Source: CAYOHP01 sp964403795 [NCBI: uncultured bacterium]
Lineage (GTDB): Bacteria > Muiribacteriota > UBA6191 > CAZXTJ01
Direction of reading: 5' to 3'
NCBI GenBank assembly: GCA_964403795.1
Contig: CAYOHP010000033.1
Span: 1-51,708 of the forward strand
DNA: 51,708 nt
Positions 1 through 9,105 of this stretch are shown here, piece after piece. The notes beneath the pieces were generated by a model that was not told the origin of the DNA, made no database searches, and was given only the letters and a program-made list of their open reading frames with translations. Made by a program: the position numbers and the translations under genes. Each line of letters begins with the position of its first letter. Position 1 is the first letter of the stretch.

Positions 1-1781
1 TGAACCTTCTGCAGCGACTCGATCAGGAGAAAATTGACCGGGAACCAGACCGGCCCGCGCCAGTTGGAGTTGCCGCCGAACAAGCCGCTGGTGGATTCCG
101 CCGGCTCGTAATCGACGCGATGCTCCAGGCCGTCGACCGCCAGCCGGTCCTCGAGGGGAGCCGCGGCCGGACCCCCCAGCGCCACGGCCCTCCGCAGCAG
201 GGCCTCGGCGAGGTCCGGCTGGCCCACCTCGACATGGCAGGCGGCCGCGGTGGCCAGCAGCGGGAGCAGCTCCGGGCGGTCCCCGCCCACCAGACGCTCC
301 GCCATGTCGAGGGCCTGGAGGGCGACCGGCTGGGCCTGGCGCGGGCGACCGGCGGCGAGCAGGGCATCGGCCTTGGCCCCCAGGGTGACCGCCAGCTCCA
401 GGCTGGGGGCTCCCCTGAGCCGGGTGCGGACCCCCACCAGGGCCTCGGCCAGCGACACCCGCCGGTCGGGGGCCGCCAGCTCCTCGGCCACTCCCACCAG
501 GAACTCGAGCACCGCCTCCCGCTCGCGGTCGGTGGGACCTTGGACCTCGGCCTCCTTCTCGGCCTCGGCCAGGAGAGCCCGGGCATCCCGGCTGGCGCCC
601 CGCCGGAAGACCAGCCTCGCCAGGCGGGCCCGGGTCTCGGCCCGGGCCAGGGGGGCGCCCTTCCCGAAGAGGCCGAGGGCCTCCCGGTAGCCCCTTTCGG
701 CCTCGTCCCGGCGGCCAGCGGCCTCCTCGAGCCGGGCCAGCTCCAGCGCCACCTCGCCCCGCCCCACTCCGTCGCGGGGCTGGGTCTCCGCCCAGCTCTC
801 CGCCAGGGCCCGGGCCAGCTCCCGGGCCGGTTCCAGGAGCCCCCGCCGGGACAGCACCCGGACCTGCTCGAGGCGGGCCTTCTGCACCTCCCGCCCGGGT
901 GCCCGCCCCGGGTCGAAGGTCACCCCCAGGCTCCGGCGGAGCGCTTCCTCGGCCTCCTCGAGCCGTCCCTCCCGGCGGAGGATCCGGCCCTTCTCCAGGA
1001 ACAGCAGCCCCAGCCCGGGGTTGGCCTCGCCCGACAGCAGGATTTCCTCCTGGATGGCGGCCTCCAGGTCTGCCAGGGCCGCGGCCGGCGAGCCCGAAGC
1101 CGCCACCAGGCCGGCCCGGAGGACCTGGGCGGCACGCCGGCGATCGGGAGCCAGCCGGTTCCCGGGCCCCCCGGGGGAGAGCAGCCGATCGAGCTGGCGT
1201 CGGGCCTCCTCGGGCTGGCCCGTCCCGGCCCGGGCCGTCGCCAGGGCGTCATGGAACCGGGCCTGGAGTTCCTGGCCCGCGGTGCCCAAGGCCGCCTCCG
1301 AGGCCGTGAGCCAGGCCAGCGCCCGGGACGCCTCGCCCCGGGCGAGCGCCAGCTCGGCCAGCCGCACCCGCGGCTCCACGAGCTCCCGGGGATGCAGGCC
1401 GGCGGCCCGCTCCAGGACCGCCAGCTCACGCATCAGGCTGGCCTCCAGGGCCGAGAGGCGCCCTTCGCTCTCGTAGAGGCCCGCCAGCTTCCGGAGCGCG
1501 GCCCGGAGCAAGGCTTCGGGTCCTCCCGGTTTCTTGGCGTCGTGGTAGATCTCGAGCAGGAGGCGCTCGGCCTGGGGGAGCTCGCCTGCCGCCACCGCCC
1601 GCTCGGCCGCCCGCCACTTGTCCCGGAGCGGATCCGCACCGAGCCGGGAGGCGCCTCCCGGGAGCGGGAGCAGTCCCAGGAGCCCCAGGCCGGCTCCGAC
1701 CAGGGTCGCGCCCCTTCCCGCTCCCCGCTGGGAGACGGGCGGGACGCGTCGGGGCGGACCAGGCACCGGCATGGGAGGCAT
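1..1781 (-). CDS. TPR-like repeat protein ending in a GH63/MGH1-like glycosidase segment (partial, runs off left edge)
   Basis: Open on the minus strand from ATG at 1781 to the window edge (about 593 codons). Residues 20-45 form a hydrophobic signal or anchor segment. Residues ~55-545 are Ala/Leu/Glu-rich helical repeats of TPR type, for example around [14 protein letters not shown] and [15 protein letters not shown]. From about residue 550 the sequence changes to [10 protein letters not shown], then [20 protein letters not shown], which is the highly conserved catalytic-barrel region of GH63/MGH1-like glucosidases. Normally about 500 residues of glycosidase precede this motif; here TPR repeats lead straight into it. 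Codons of the last ~40 residues (GAT, GAA, TTG, AAT, TTT, GTT) are less GC3-biased than those of the body. A contig chimera or an in-frame deletion fusion is more likely than a working enzyme. A second ATG at 1772 is an alternative start. Confidence 0.65.
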   Translation of the reverse strand, partial: MPPMPVPGPPRRVPPVSQRGAGRGATLVGAGLGLLGLLPLPGGASRLGADPLRDKWRAAERAVAAGELPQAERLLLEIYHDAKKPGGPEALLRAALRKLAGLYESEGRLSALEASLMRELAVLERAAGLHPRELVEPRVRLAELALARGEASRALAWLTASEAALGTAGQELQARFHDALATARAGTGQPEEARRQLDRLLSPGGPGNRLAPDRRRAAQVLRAGLVAASGSPAAALADLEAAIQEEILLSGEANPGLGLLFLEKGRILRREGRLEEAEEALRRSLGVTFDPGRAPGREVQKARLEQVRVLSRRGLLEPARELARALAESWAETQPRDGVGRGEVALELARLEEAAGRRDEAERGYREALGLFGKGAPLARAETRARLARLVFRRGASRDARALLAEAEKEAEVQGPTDREREAVLEFLVGVAEELAAPDRRVSLAEALVGVRTRLRGAPSLELAVTLGAKADALLAAGRPRQAQPVALQALDMAERLVGGDRPELLPLLATAAACHVEVGQPDLAEALLRRAVALGGPAAAPLEDRLAVDGLEHRVDYEPAESTSGLFGGNSNWRGPVWFPVNFLLIESLQKV

Positions 1782-1904
1782 CCTCGGGCAGGCTGGAGGG
1801 GCATCCCCACTGTAGCGGATGGCGCGACCTGCCCGGATGGCCGCGATTTGGTGCGGATCCGCCCCGCTCCCGGCCTCCGGCTCGGGGTCCGGCGGTCTCG
1901 CGGG

Positions 1905-1931
1905 TACCCTGGAACGGGGATCCTCCGGAGG
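1905..1931 (+). promoter_or_regulatory. -10-like hexamer and Shine-Dalgarno for the TPR membrane gene
   Basis: TACCCT at 1905-1910 fits the TAnnCT hexamer seen before many genes here. GGAGG at 1927-1931 lies 8 bases before the GTG at 1940 and decides that start. No clear -35 was seen. Confidence 0.4.
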
Positions 1932-1939
1932 AAACGAAG

Positions 1940-4507
1940 GTGCACGGGGAGCGGACTTCGCCAGCTGCCGGCCACCCGGGGTCGGGCAGCGACGCCGACT
2001 GGTACCGGCGCGCCGAGGAGCTTGCCGGGCAGGCCCTGCGGGGCGAGGTGGACGTCGACGCCCTGGTCGAGGGCCTCGACGCCCTCTCGGGGGCAGCCCC
2101 GGGTTGGCTCTCCCGGCTCCTCGCCGGAGAGCTCCCGGTAGGCCTCCCGGCGGGCCGGCCCGGCCCCTCGGCCCTGGAGGTGCTGGCGGCGGCCTCCGTC
2201 TCCTCGGCCCGGACCGCGGTCCGACGCCTCCGGACCGCCCTGGCCTCGATCGGCGGCCCGGACCTCCCGGAGCCAGGTGCGGTGGCGATCCTGGGCTGGA
2301 TCGCTACCGTTCCGCCGCATCCCCGCTGGCCGGCGGCCGCCCGCGAACTCGAGGCCGACCTGATGACCCACGACGCCGAAGTGCTGGTGGCGGCTCCCGG
2401 GGGCGAGCTGGCCCCCTCGACCCTGGCGGCGCTGGCGAGTTCGCTCGAGCAGGATCTGATCTCGGGGGCCTGGGTCGTCTCCGACGTGCCGCTGGGCGCC
2501 CACCTGGCGAAGGAGATCGAGACCGCCAATCGGACCCTCGCCGAAGCCGGTCGTGGCCGTGTGGTCCCGGTGGTCCTCAAGGGCGAGAGCCATGTGCGGG
2601 AGGCGCTCCCCGGCGTCTCGCGGCCGGTCCGCAAGGCGACCGGTGCCGCCCCCCCGGCCCCGGTTGCCGGGCCTGGCGAAGTCGAGGCCCTGTTCCAGGA
2701 GGGCGTCCGCCTGCTGGCCCTGGACGAGGCCGAGGAAGCCCTCTCGCTCCTGCAGAAGGCCGTCAAGGCCGCCCCCGAGCACTCCCGGGCCTGGTACGCG
2801 CTGGGCATGGCGACCGCCGAGGCGATGACCAAGGAGGTCGCCCTCGAGTGCTTCCGGGAGGCGACCAAGCTGGACCCGACCCTCTCGGCCGCCTGGCTCG
2901 ACCGGGCCGAGATCGAGGACGAGATGGGGAAGGCCGCCGAGGCGCGCCTCTCCTACGAAACCTTCCTGGCCCTGGCGACCCGCCCCGAGGAGAGGGAATC
3001 CCGCCAGCGGGTCGAGGCCCGACTGGCCGCCATGGCCGCCGAGGCCAAGGCCCGGGCCACCGCTCCTCCGCCGCGTCCGGTCCCCCCTCCGCCCCGACCC
3101 GCAGCTGTCGACACTGCGACTCCCCCCGCCCGGGCCTCCGGATCCCGACCCGCCTCACCGGCACCGCCGCCCATGATGGTCGACGACGACCTGATGCGGA
3201 GGGTGATCGCCGAAGCAGAGGCCGAAGCCTCCGGGAAGCCCTCTCCAGCCGGCGACACCGGCGGGGAGGCGGTCTTCGAGACCGACCCACTGGGAGGTCC
3301 GGACCTGCCGGCGGCGAGCTCCCCCCCTGGCGACGGCGGCCCCCGAAGCGGTCCCCAGGGAGCCGGTTCCAAGCCGCTCTCCCCCCCTTCGAGCCGCCCC
3401 CGCCCTTCGCCCGCGACCCGCCCCTCGCCCCGACCCGGTCCTGCCGCCTCGACCCACATGGAGGACGGGGTCGAGACCCTGGACGGGTACTTCGATCCGA
3501 CCCCCATCATCCGGGCCCTGGTCCAACGTCGCCTGGCCGTGATCGGGATCTGCGTGGGCCTCTTCGTGGCCTTCGTCCCAGGGGTCCTGGACACGCTCCG
3601 GAACCTGCTCACCGATACCGACGACTACCCGACCCTGATGGGCCTTCCGCCCTCGGACCGGGTGCTCGGGGCGGTGGCCCAATGCCTGCTCACGGCCGAC
3701 GCCGCGCTGGCCCGCCGGCCGGACGCCGACGCCGACAAGCGGGTCCTCTCCCGGGTGGCCCGCGACACCCTGCGGAGGTACGGCGAGGGCAGCGTCACGG
3801 CCGGCGAGCTCCGGGAGTACAACGCCCTCCAGGCCAAGCTGCGTGCCATCGGGGAGACCGGCGAACCCGACCAGGCTGCCGAGACCGCGCTCCGACTGGG
3901 GATCGAGTTCTATGCCCGGGCCCACGAGGCGGTGCCGCACTGGAGCGTGCGCTTCCGGGTGGCGGGGACGTTCCGGAAGCTCCTGGTCAAGGACCGCCCC
4001 TTCCTGCTCTCCCCGGAGGAGGTCCTCGACGTCCCCTCCGAGCTCCGCCCCAGCGGCGGGGACCCCCGCTTCGAGCGCATCGCCCGGAAGGGGAAGGACT
4101 ACTGGTCCGATCCCGAGTACATCGCACTCGCATCCTCCGACCTTCCGCTCCCCCCGGAGGCTTCCGTCCCGCTCGCCAGCCTGGTCGGACAGGTCGACCC
4201 GAGTCTGGTACCGACCGGCGGCGGCTCCAGGCCGGTGGAGCAGCTCCTGCCACGGCTCGGCGACGCGGTATCGATGGGAGCCCTGGCCGCCATCAACGCC
4301 CTGCCCGATGCCGCCTCCCGCCGGGCCCTGGCCGGCCACTTCGCCCGCCAGGCCCTGGACTGGAAGGAGAGCGCCCGGGTCGAGTTCTTCCGGATCCTGC
4401 TGCGCGCCGGATGGAACGCCTCCGTGCCGCCCCTGCCCGAGGGCGTGGCCTGGGCCGATGCCCTGGCCCGGGAGTTCGCCAACAGCCCCTACGGCGCTCC
4501 CAGCTGA
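1940..4507 (+). CDS. TPR-containing single-span membrane protein of unknown function
   Basis: 855 residues from GTG, chosen because GGAGGAAA sits just upstream. An N-terminal Ala/Leu-rich domain of unknown family (about 20-215) is followed by two to three TPR motifs (~247-345, e.g. [19 protein letters not shown] and [19 protein letters not shown]). Next come a long Pro/Ser-rich linker (~370-515), one transmembrane helix (~530-552, [17 protein letters not shown]) and a ~300-residue C-terminal domain that I do not recognise. The order TPR, linker, one helix, outer domain suggests a cytoplasm-to-envelope adaptor or assembly protein. It lies close to a membrane Ser/Thr kinase, and its linker would be a plausible phosphorylation region (inference). 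The protein at 48311-49777 has a similar plan. Confidence 0.8.
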   Translation: MHGERTSPAAGHPGSGSDADWYRRAEELAGQALRGEVDVDALVEGLDALSGAAPGWLSRLLAGELPVGLPAGRPGPSALEVLAAASVSSARTAVRRLRTALASIGGPDLPEPGAVAILGWIATVPPHPRWPAAARELEADLMTHDAEVLVAAPGGELAPSTLAALASSLEQDLISGAWVVSDVPLGAHLAKEIETANRTLAEAGRGRVVPVVLKGESHVREALPGVSRPVRKATGAAPPAPVAGPGEVEALFQEGVRLLALDEAEEALSLLQKAVKAAPEHSRAWYALGMATAEAMTKEVALECFREATKLDPTLSAAWLDRAEIEDEMGKAAEARLSYETFLALATRPEERESRQRVEARLAAMAAEAKARATAPPPRPVPPPPRPAAVDTATPPARASGSRPASPAPPPMMVDDDLMRRVIAEAEAEASGKPSPAGDTGGEAVFETDPLGGPDLPAASSPPGDGGPRSGPQGAGSKPLSPPSSRPRPSPATRPSPRPGPAASTHMEDGVETLDGYFDPTPIIRALVQRRLAVIGICVGLFVAFVPGVLDTLRNLLTDTDDYPTLMGLPPSDRVLGAVAQCLLTADAALARRPDADADKRVLSRVARDTLRRYGEGSVTAGELREYNALQAKLRAIGETGEPDQAAETALRLGIEFYARAHEAVPHWSVRFRVAGTFRKLLVKDRPFLLSPEEVLDVPSELRPSGGDPRFERIARKGKDYWSDPEYIALASSDLPLPPEASVPLASLVGQVDPSLVPTGGGSRPVEQLLPRLGDAVSMGALAAINALPDAASRRALAGHFARQALDWKESARVEFFRILLRAGWNASVPPLPEGVAWADALAREFANSPYGAPS

Positions 4508-4536
4508 GGAGAGCCGAGGGGGCCCTCCCGGAATCC

Positions 4537-4902
4537 TCAGACCGGGATCCGGTCCACCACGAACCGGACGAGTTCTTCCCGCTCCTTGCCGGGACGGACC
4601 GCGGTCACGGCCCCCCCCGGGAGCACCACCGCGACCCGAGGCTTGGAGGGACAGAGCGAGAGGCAGTCCACCTCGATCACCCGGGTGCGCCGTCGGAGTC
4701 CCGCCTCGGCCAGGTCCTCCTCGAGCCGACGGGCGAGCTTCCGGGATCCTCGGCCCTTCCCGCAGTCCCGGCACACCAGCACGATTCCCTGGCGCCACGG
4801 GGCGGCCAGGCTGCGGAGCGAGCCGCCGCTCCCCGCGCCCGGGATCGGCCCCGGGCAGGGGACCGGGAAGGCGCCGAACCCATCGTCGTCGTCCTGGGCC
4901 AA
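4537..4902 (-). CDS. (2Fe-2S) ferredoxin-like / DUF1636-like small metal-binding protein
   Basis: 121 residues. After an Asp- and Gly/Pro-rich N-terminus, a short alpha/beta domain starts at IVLVCRDCGKG and ends at FVVDRIPV. Four cysteines, Cys44, Cys47, Cys80 and Cys84, are arranged C-x2-C and C-x3-C (VDCLSLC). This is the arrangement of thioredoxin-like [2Fe-2S] ferredoxins and DUF1636-type predicted metal-binding proteins. It converges on the TPR gene with 29 bases between stops and is divergent from the kinase gene. The electron partner is unknown. The true start could be internal, since residues 1-35 look unstructured. Confidence 0.7.
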   Translation of the reverse strand: MAQDDDDGFGAFPVPCPGPIPGAGSGGSLRSLAAPWRQGIVLVCRDCGKGRGSRKLARRLEEDLAEAGLRRRTRVIEVDCLSLCPSKPRVAVVLPGGAVTAVRPGKEREELVRFVVDRIPV

Positions 4903-5060
4903 GGATCCTCCGCAGGACCCCCGAGGGAGCCCCGGGAGGCACCCGAGGATCCAGGAGGGTGATTTTGAGAGTCTTTCTCACTGGATCCTACCCGGGCCCG
5001 GGCGCGGACCACAAGCACCCCGGAGACGAATTCCTGGGGCCGCCCGAGTTCCTGAGGCGA

Positions 5061-5066
5061 TACGCT
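5061..5066 (+). promoter_or_regulatory. -10-like TACGCT directly before the kinase GTG
   Basis: TACGCT is followed by 6 bases and then GTG at 5073, the spacing expected for a leaderless transcript. It competes with a TTG at 4965 that has a good AGGAGG at 4953-4958. Confidence 0.4.
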
Positions 5067-5072
5067 GGCGCG

Positions 5073-8000
5073 GTGGAACTCCATCCCCCGGTGGACGCTC
5101 GCTACCGCCTGGGCGTCCGGCTCGGGGCCGGGGCCCAGGCCCAGGTCTTCCGGGCCGTCGAGATCGCCACCGGGCGGGAGGTGGCGGTCAAGGCCCTCCA
5201 CCCGGGGATCCACGCCACCGCACCCGAGCGGTTCCAGCGCGAGGCGCGGGCCCTGGCGGCCCTCTCCCATCCCCACCTGGTAGGTTTCGTCGCCCTCCAT
5301 CCCGATCACCAGCCCCCGCTGCTGGTGATGGAATACGTCCAGGGCCCGTCGCTCGAGACCCTGCTGGAGCGGGGACGGACCTTCCCCCCGGGGGCCGCCA
5401 CCGAGATCGGGAGGGGACTGGCCGGGGCCCTGGCCCACATGCATGAGAAGGGCTTCCTCCACCGCGACCTGAAGCCCGCCAACGTTCTGATCGCCGAAGG
5501 CCGAGGTCCGGTGCTGGTCGACCTCGGTCTCGCCCTGGGCGACGAGGACCCCAAGCTCACCCGCACCGGCGCGGTGGTGGGCACCCCCGCCTTCCTGGCG
5601 CCCGAGATGTTCCGCACCTTGAAGGCGAGCCCCGCCACCGACGTCTTCGCGCTGGGGGTCACGCTCTACCAGGCGATGACCCGCGACCTGCCCTACACCT
5701 TTCCCGAGATCGCCGATGCCGGTGCCGGACGCCCGCTCCCGGATCGTCCGGTCAGGGAGATGGAGCGACTGCTCGGCCCGGTGGCGGCCGCCACCCTCCA
5801 TCCCGACCCCGGGCGCCGCCCCCGGGCCGCGGCGCTCGCCGAAGCGCTCCGTCGGGGCCGGGACGCCCCGGTGTCCGACCTCTTGCCCCCGGAGCCGATC
5901 CCGGGCGCGGTCCCCTCGGCGGCGTCCTCGTACCCGGGAGCCGACAGCGGACGGATCGCCCTCGGGCCGGGACCTCCGAGGGCGCGGCGGCGGCTTCCGG
6001 GCGCCGGGGCCATGGCCGCCGGGTTGTGCCTGGCCGGGCTGGGCTTCTGGTTCCCGTTCGTGGGCGCCGCTCCCCGCCTTCCCCCCATCACCCTCGCCTC
6101 GACCCCGTTCGAACTCGAGGTGACCTGGCCGGGGGAACAGGGCGAAGAGGGCCTCGAGCTCTGCCTGGACGGGGCCCCGGTCCTGACGCTCGGCCCGGGC
6201 ACCGGGACCCGCAGCTCCCGCGTGCCGCTGCCCCGCGGCATGGAGGCCGGCCTGCGCCGCTCTGGCCGGGAGCAGGCGCGACCCGATCCCGGGGACGGGC
6301 CCTGGCCCAGGATGGTCCATCCCGCGGCGCTCCCCGATCCGGGCGGATGCCGCTGGGAGGCCTCCCCGGGAGGACTGGCGCTGGTGGTGCCCGCCGACGG
6401 GTGGATTCCCGATCGGGTCCAGGTCCGGCAGACCGGAGGCAGGCGGGTGGTGGCCCCGCTGCGGGAGGGCGCCTTGGCCAGCTACCCGCTCGGCACCGCC
6501 CTCGACGGGGGCGAGATCCTCGAGGTGATGGCGGAGGCACGGCTCGAGGGCGGGGAGTTCCGGCTGGTCCGCCGGGAACCTTGGGCGACCCTCGACCTCC
6601 GGCCCCGGGCCGAGCGTCTGGTCCCGGACGAAGGGAACCCGGGGACGCCGGACCGACACCCCGGACTGCACCCGGGCCGGGTCCTCCCCATGACCCCGAT
6701 CGCCAGCCAACGCTACGACCCGGAGGCCGAGCCGATGTCGCTCCTCAGGGTCACGGCCCCTTTCCTGGCGGGAGCCAGGGCGGGTCGCCTCGACGGCCAC
6801 CGGCGCTGGTGGCTGCACGCCGCGCCCGGGGGGCGGGCCGGACTCCTGGGGTACGCCACCGACCCGGCGGTCCCACCTTTGATGACGACCTTCCCGCTCC
6901 CGGCCGTAGTCCCCAACGAGGACTCGCTGGCGGTGCTCGGGGGTGCCGTAGGAGTCCGGTTCCACGACGACCAGAAGGGTCCCGCCCGGGTCGAGACCTG
7001 GTTCACGGTCACCCCCGGGAACCCCGGGGCCCAGGCCCGCCTGGAGCCGCTCCGGATCGAGGGCTTCCCGGTCCGCTCGGGGCCGCATCCCACTGGCGAC
7101 GGACGGGCCTTCTTCGTCTCCGACGACGGCCGACTCCGGGTCAGCGACGCTTCGGGTCGGCTCGGCCCCCCCCTCGGTGCCGGCCGCCCCCGCCTGTTCA
7201 CGATCCGCTACGGCAGTCCCGGGGAGCCCGGGCGCCACTTGGCACTGGCCGGAGCCTGGGACTCCTTCCGGGACCGGAACCACGGGATCCTGCTGATCGA
7301 CGCCGGTGTCCCCCGGGTGCTCGCCTCGGTCGAGGGGGTCCCCGAGCCGGCTCCCGGCCATCCACTGGTGATCGAGTCGGGTCCGGCCCGCGGCGTCTAC
7401 CTCACGGTCGGTGCCGATCTGTTCCGCCTTGACCTCGACCACCTGGCCGGGCCTCCTGCCTCCGAGGTACCCGCCGGCGATCCCCCGGCGCCCCGCCACC
7501 TCCCGTTCGGAGAGCTGGTCGCCTCCGGACACGCGATCCGCATGGCCCACGCCCGGATCGCCGACCCCAAGGCCGGCGAGGTCTGGTCGCTCCGGGCCTC
7601 CGGCTCGGCCCGCGGCGAGATCGGCCTGCTCCCCTTCTTCGACCGCGACCAGGGCAAAGCGGCCTCCGGATCGGGCTCCCAGGCCGGCTCCGACCCGGGG
7701 ACCGGCTCCGGCTACCGCTGGCGCCTGCGGATCCTGGGGCCTGGCATGGATCGGATCCTCGAACTCGACCACGGCCCCTTCCCCATGGACCGGATCGGGG
7801 TCCACCACGCCGCGGTGCGGCTCGACCCCAGCTCGGACCTGGCCGTGGTCACCCACGACTCGGCCCAGGACCGATGGGTGGTGAGCCTGGTCTCGATCGC
7901 CCGGGCGACGGTCCTGGTCCAGTGGTCGATCCAGGTGCTGGGCTCGATCCAGCCGGCGGTCCTCACCGAGCGCGGCGCCGAGCTCCCGCTCTGGCCCGCC

Positions 8001-8141
8001 AACCTGATGGTCTTCCCCCTGCCCCCGCTCGGTCTCCCGGTCTCGCGAGACGGTTCCTCCGGGAGTTCCCCCGGCTCACGAGTCTCCGAACCCTCGCGGC
8101 CGGCACATGGGGAACACGCCCTGGATCTGGAGAGCCCATGA
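5073..8141 (+). CDS. Transmembrane serine/threonine protein kinase (Hanks type) with a large extracytoplasmic domain
   Basis: About 1022 residues from GTG 5073. The kinase domain is at ~8-270: Gly-rich loop LGAGAQAQV, VAVK lysine, catalytic loop HRDLKPANVLI, metal motif DLG (instead of the usual DFG) and APE (LAPEMF). Residues ~300-335 form a linker and a transmembrane helix (AAGLCLAGLGFWFPFVGAA). The remaining ~690 residues should be outside the cytoplasm and have no family I recognise; the many short beta-like stretches would suit a propeller or sandwich sensor domain. The alternative TTG start at 4965 would add 36 residues. The next gene, a lipoprotein, follows 37 bases downstream on the same strand. 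Its neighbours suggest signalling to or from the cell envelope. Confidence 0.88.
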   Translation: MELHPPVDARYRLGVRLGAGAQAQVFRAVEIATGREVAVKALHPGIHATAPERFQREARALAALSHPHLVGFVALHPDHQPPLLVMEYVQGPSLETLLERGRTFPPGAATEIGRGLAGALAHMHEKGFLHRDLKPANVLIAEGRGPVLVDLGLALGDEDPKLTRTGAVVGTPAFLAPEMFRTLKASPATDVFALGVTLYQAMTRDLPYTFPEIADAGAGRPLPDRPVREMERLLGPVAAATLHPDPGRRPRAAALAEALRRGRDAPVSDLLPPEPIPGAVPSAASSYPGADSGRIALGPGPPRARRRLPGAGAMAAGLCLAGLGFWFPFVGAAPRLPPITLASTPFELEVTWPGEQGEEGLELCLDGAPVLTLGPGTGTRSSRVPLPRGMEAGLRRSGREQARPDPGDGPWPRMVHPAALPDPGGCRWEASPGGLALVVPADGWIPDRVQVRQTGGRRVVAPLREGALASYPLGTALDGGEILEVMAEARLEGGEFRLVRREPWATLDLRPRAERLVPDEGNPGTPDRHPGLHPGRVLPMTPIASQRYDPEAEPMSLLRVTAPFLAGARAGRLDGHRRWWLHAAPGGRAGLLGYATDPAVPPLMTTFPLPAVVPNEDSLAVLGGAVGVRFHDDQKGPARVETWFTVTPGNPGAQARLEPLRIEGFPVRSGPHPTGDGRAFFVSDDGRLRVSDASGRLGPPLGAGRPRLFTIRYGSPGEPGRHLALAGAWDSFRDRNHGILLIDAGVPRVLASVEGVPEPAPGHPLVIESGPARGVYLTVGADLFRLDLDHLAGPPASEVPAGDPPAPRHLPFGELVASGHAIRMAHARIADPKAGEVWSLRASGSARGEIGLLPFFDRDQGKAASGSGSQAGSDPGTGSGYRWRLRILGPGMDRILELDHGPFPMDRIGVHHAAVRLDPSSDLAVVTHDSAQDRWVVSLVSIARATVLVQWSIQVLGSIQPAVLTERGAELPLWPANLMVFPLPPLGLPVSRDGSSGSSPGSRVSEPSRPAHGEHALDLESP

Positions 8142-8178
8142 TCTCGGCCGTGGTACCGACCTTGCTAGCAGGTGGGAC

Positions 8179-8913
8179 GTGGCTCGCGTCCATGTCGATC
8201 GTCGCCCCCTGGCGGCCCTGGTGCTCTGCCTCGCGCTCCCCCTCTCGGGATGCAAGGACAAGCTGGCGGCCATCCTTCCCCAGCTCCTGACGGCCCTGGC
8301 CGCCTCCTCGGGAGGCATGCGCCCGGGCGGGGGCATGCCGGGATCCCCGAGCCCCACCATGCCCGGCTCGCCCGGATTCCCCGGGTTCCCCAACCCGAGC
8401 TCGGCGATCGGCAGCCTGCCCGGCTCGCCAGCCCCCCAGGGCATGCAACCCATGGACTCGGGCACGATCCGGGGATCCAACGGCAGCTACCGGGTACCGG
8501 CCTCGACCTTCGACAACCAGAAGGTCGCCGGCACCACCCCGGAGGACGGCGACCAGCGCCTCGATCCCGGCGAGCGGGGCGTGGCCCTCCCCTCGCGCCG
8601 GGCATTGGGCAAGGTGGTCGGGCTGCGCCTGAACGGTCGCACCGCCTACGCCACGGTGATCGACGTGGGTCCCTGGTACACCGACGACCCCTACTGGGAG
8701 ACCGGCACCGCACCCAAGGCGATGCAGAACAAGGGCCAGACCAAGACCGGGACCCTCGACGGCGACTCCGGGGCCCAGAAGCTGACCATCAACGGCGCCG
8801 CCATCGATCTGACGCCGACCACCCGCAACGACCTCGGGACCTCGAGCGGCATGGTCGAGGTCGAGTGGTGGTTCGCCTCCCAGGCCGAGCTCGCCAGCCA
8901 GCGGCCAGTGTAA
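8179..8913 (+). CDS. Lipoprotein with RlpA-like (double-psi beta-barrel-like) domain
   Basis: 244 residues from GTG 8179, chosen because it gives a proper lipoprotein signal: RR, a hydrophobic core LAALVLCLALP and lipobox LSGC with Cys25. AGGTGG at 8170-8175 can serve as ribosome binding site. A Gly/Pro/Ser/Met-rich spacer (~45-95) leads to a C-terminal domain (~145-240) with TAYATVIDVGPWYTDDPYWE and INGAAIDLTPTTRNDLG. That pattern resembles RlpA/double-psi barrel domains found in cell-wall-active proteins. A role at the outer membrane or peptidoglycan is likely; enzyme activity cannot be told. It is probably co-transcribed with the kinase. Confidence 0.75.
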   Translation: MARVHVDRRPLAALVLCLALPLSGCKDKLAAILPQLLTALAASSGGMRPGGGMPGSPSPTMPGSPGFPGFPNPSSAIGSLPGSPAPQGMQPMDSGTIRGSNGSYRVPASTFDNQKVAGTTPEDGDQRLDPGERGVALPSRRALGKVVGLRLNGRTAYATVIDVGPWYTDDPYWETGTAPKAMQNKGQTKTGTLDGDSGAQKLTINGAAIDLTPTTRNDLGTSSGMVEVEWWFASQAELASQRPV

Positions 8914-9035
8914 GCCTGCAGCTCGCCCGCAAGGGGCTCGCTAGCGACGGTCTACGCCTGCGCTGCTTCCCCCGGGTGAACCGGGGGCGCTCCGGCTCCG
9001 ACCGTGAGCCTGCAGCTCGCCCGCAAGGGGCTCGC
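8913..9035. repeat. 29-bp direct repeat pair flanking a GC hairpin
   Basis: An identical 29-base unit beginning AGCCTGCAGCTCGCCCGCAA lies at 8913-8941 and 9007-9035, starts 94 bases apart. With three mismatches the match extends to about 39 bases. The unit contains GCCC-GCAA-GGGC, able to form a small hairpin with a GNRA loop. The first copy starts at the last base of the lipoprotein stop codon. Confidence 0.7.
8969..8987 (+). terminator. Possible terminator hairpin after the lipoprotein gene
   Basis: CCCCCGG (8969-8975), loop GTGAA, CCGGGGG (8981-8987): a 7-bp all-GC stem 55 bases after the stop. There is no T-run, so intrinsic termination is uncertain. Confidence 0.4.
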
Positions 9036-9105
9036 GAGGGACAGGCCGCGGCCCCGGGCCTTGGGTGAGACGCCCAGCTTGATCCCCGGAATTCCCGGAA
9101 CCCCG

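Noticed and set aside
120-2141. Long plus-strand open frame opposite the TPR gene
   Set aside because: It is the antisense shadow of the GC3-biased minus gene; it reads Gly/Pro/Arg-rich nonsense without family motifs.
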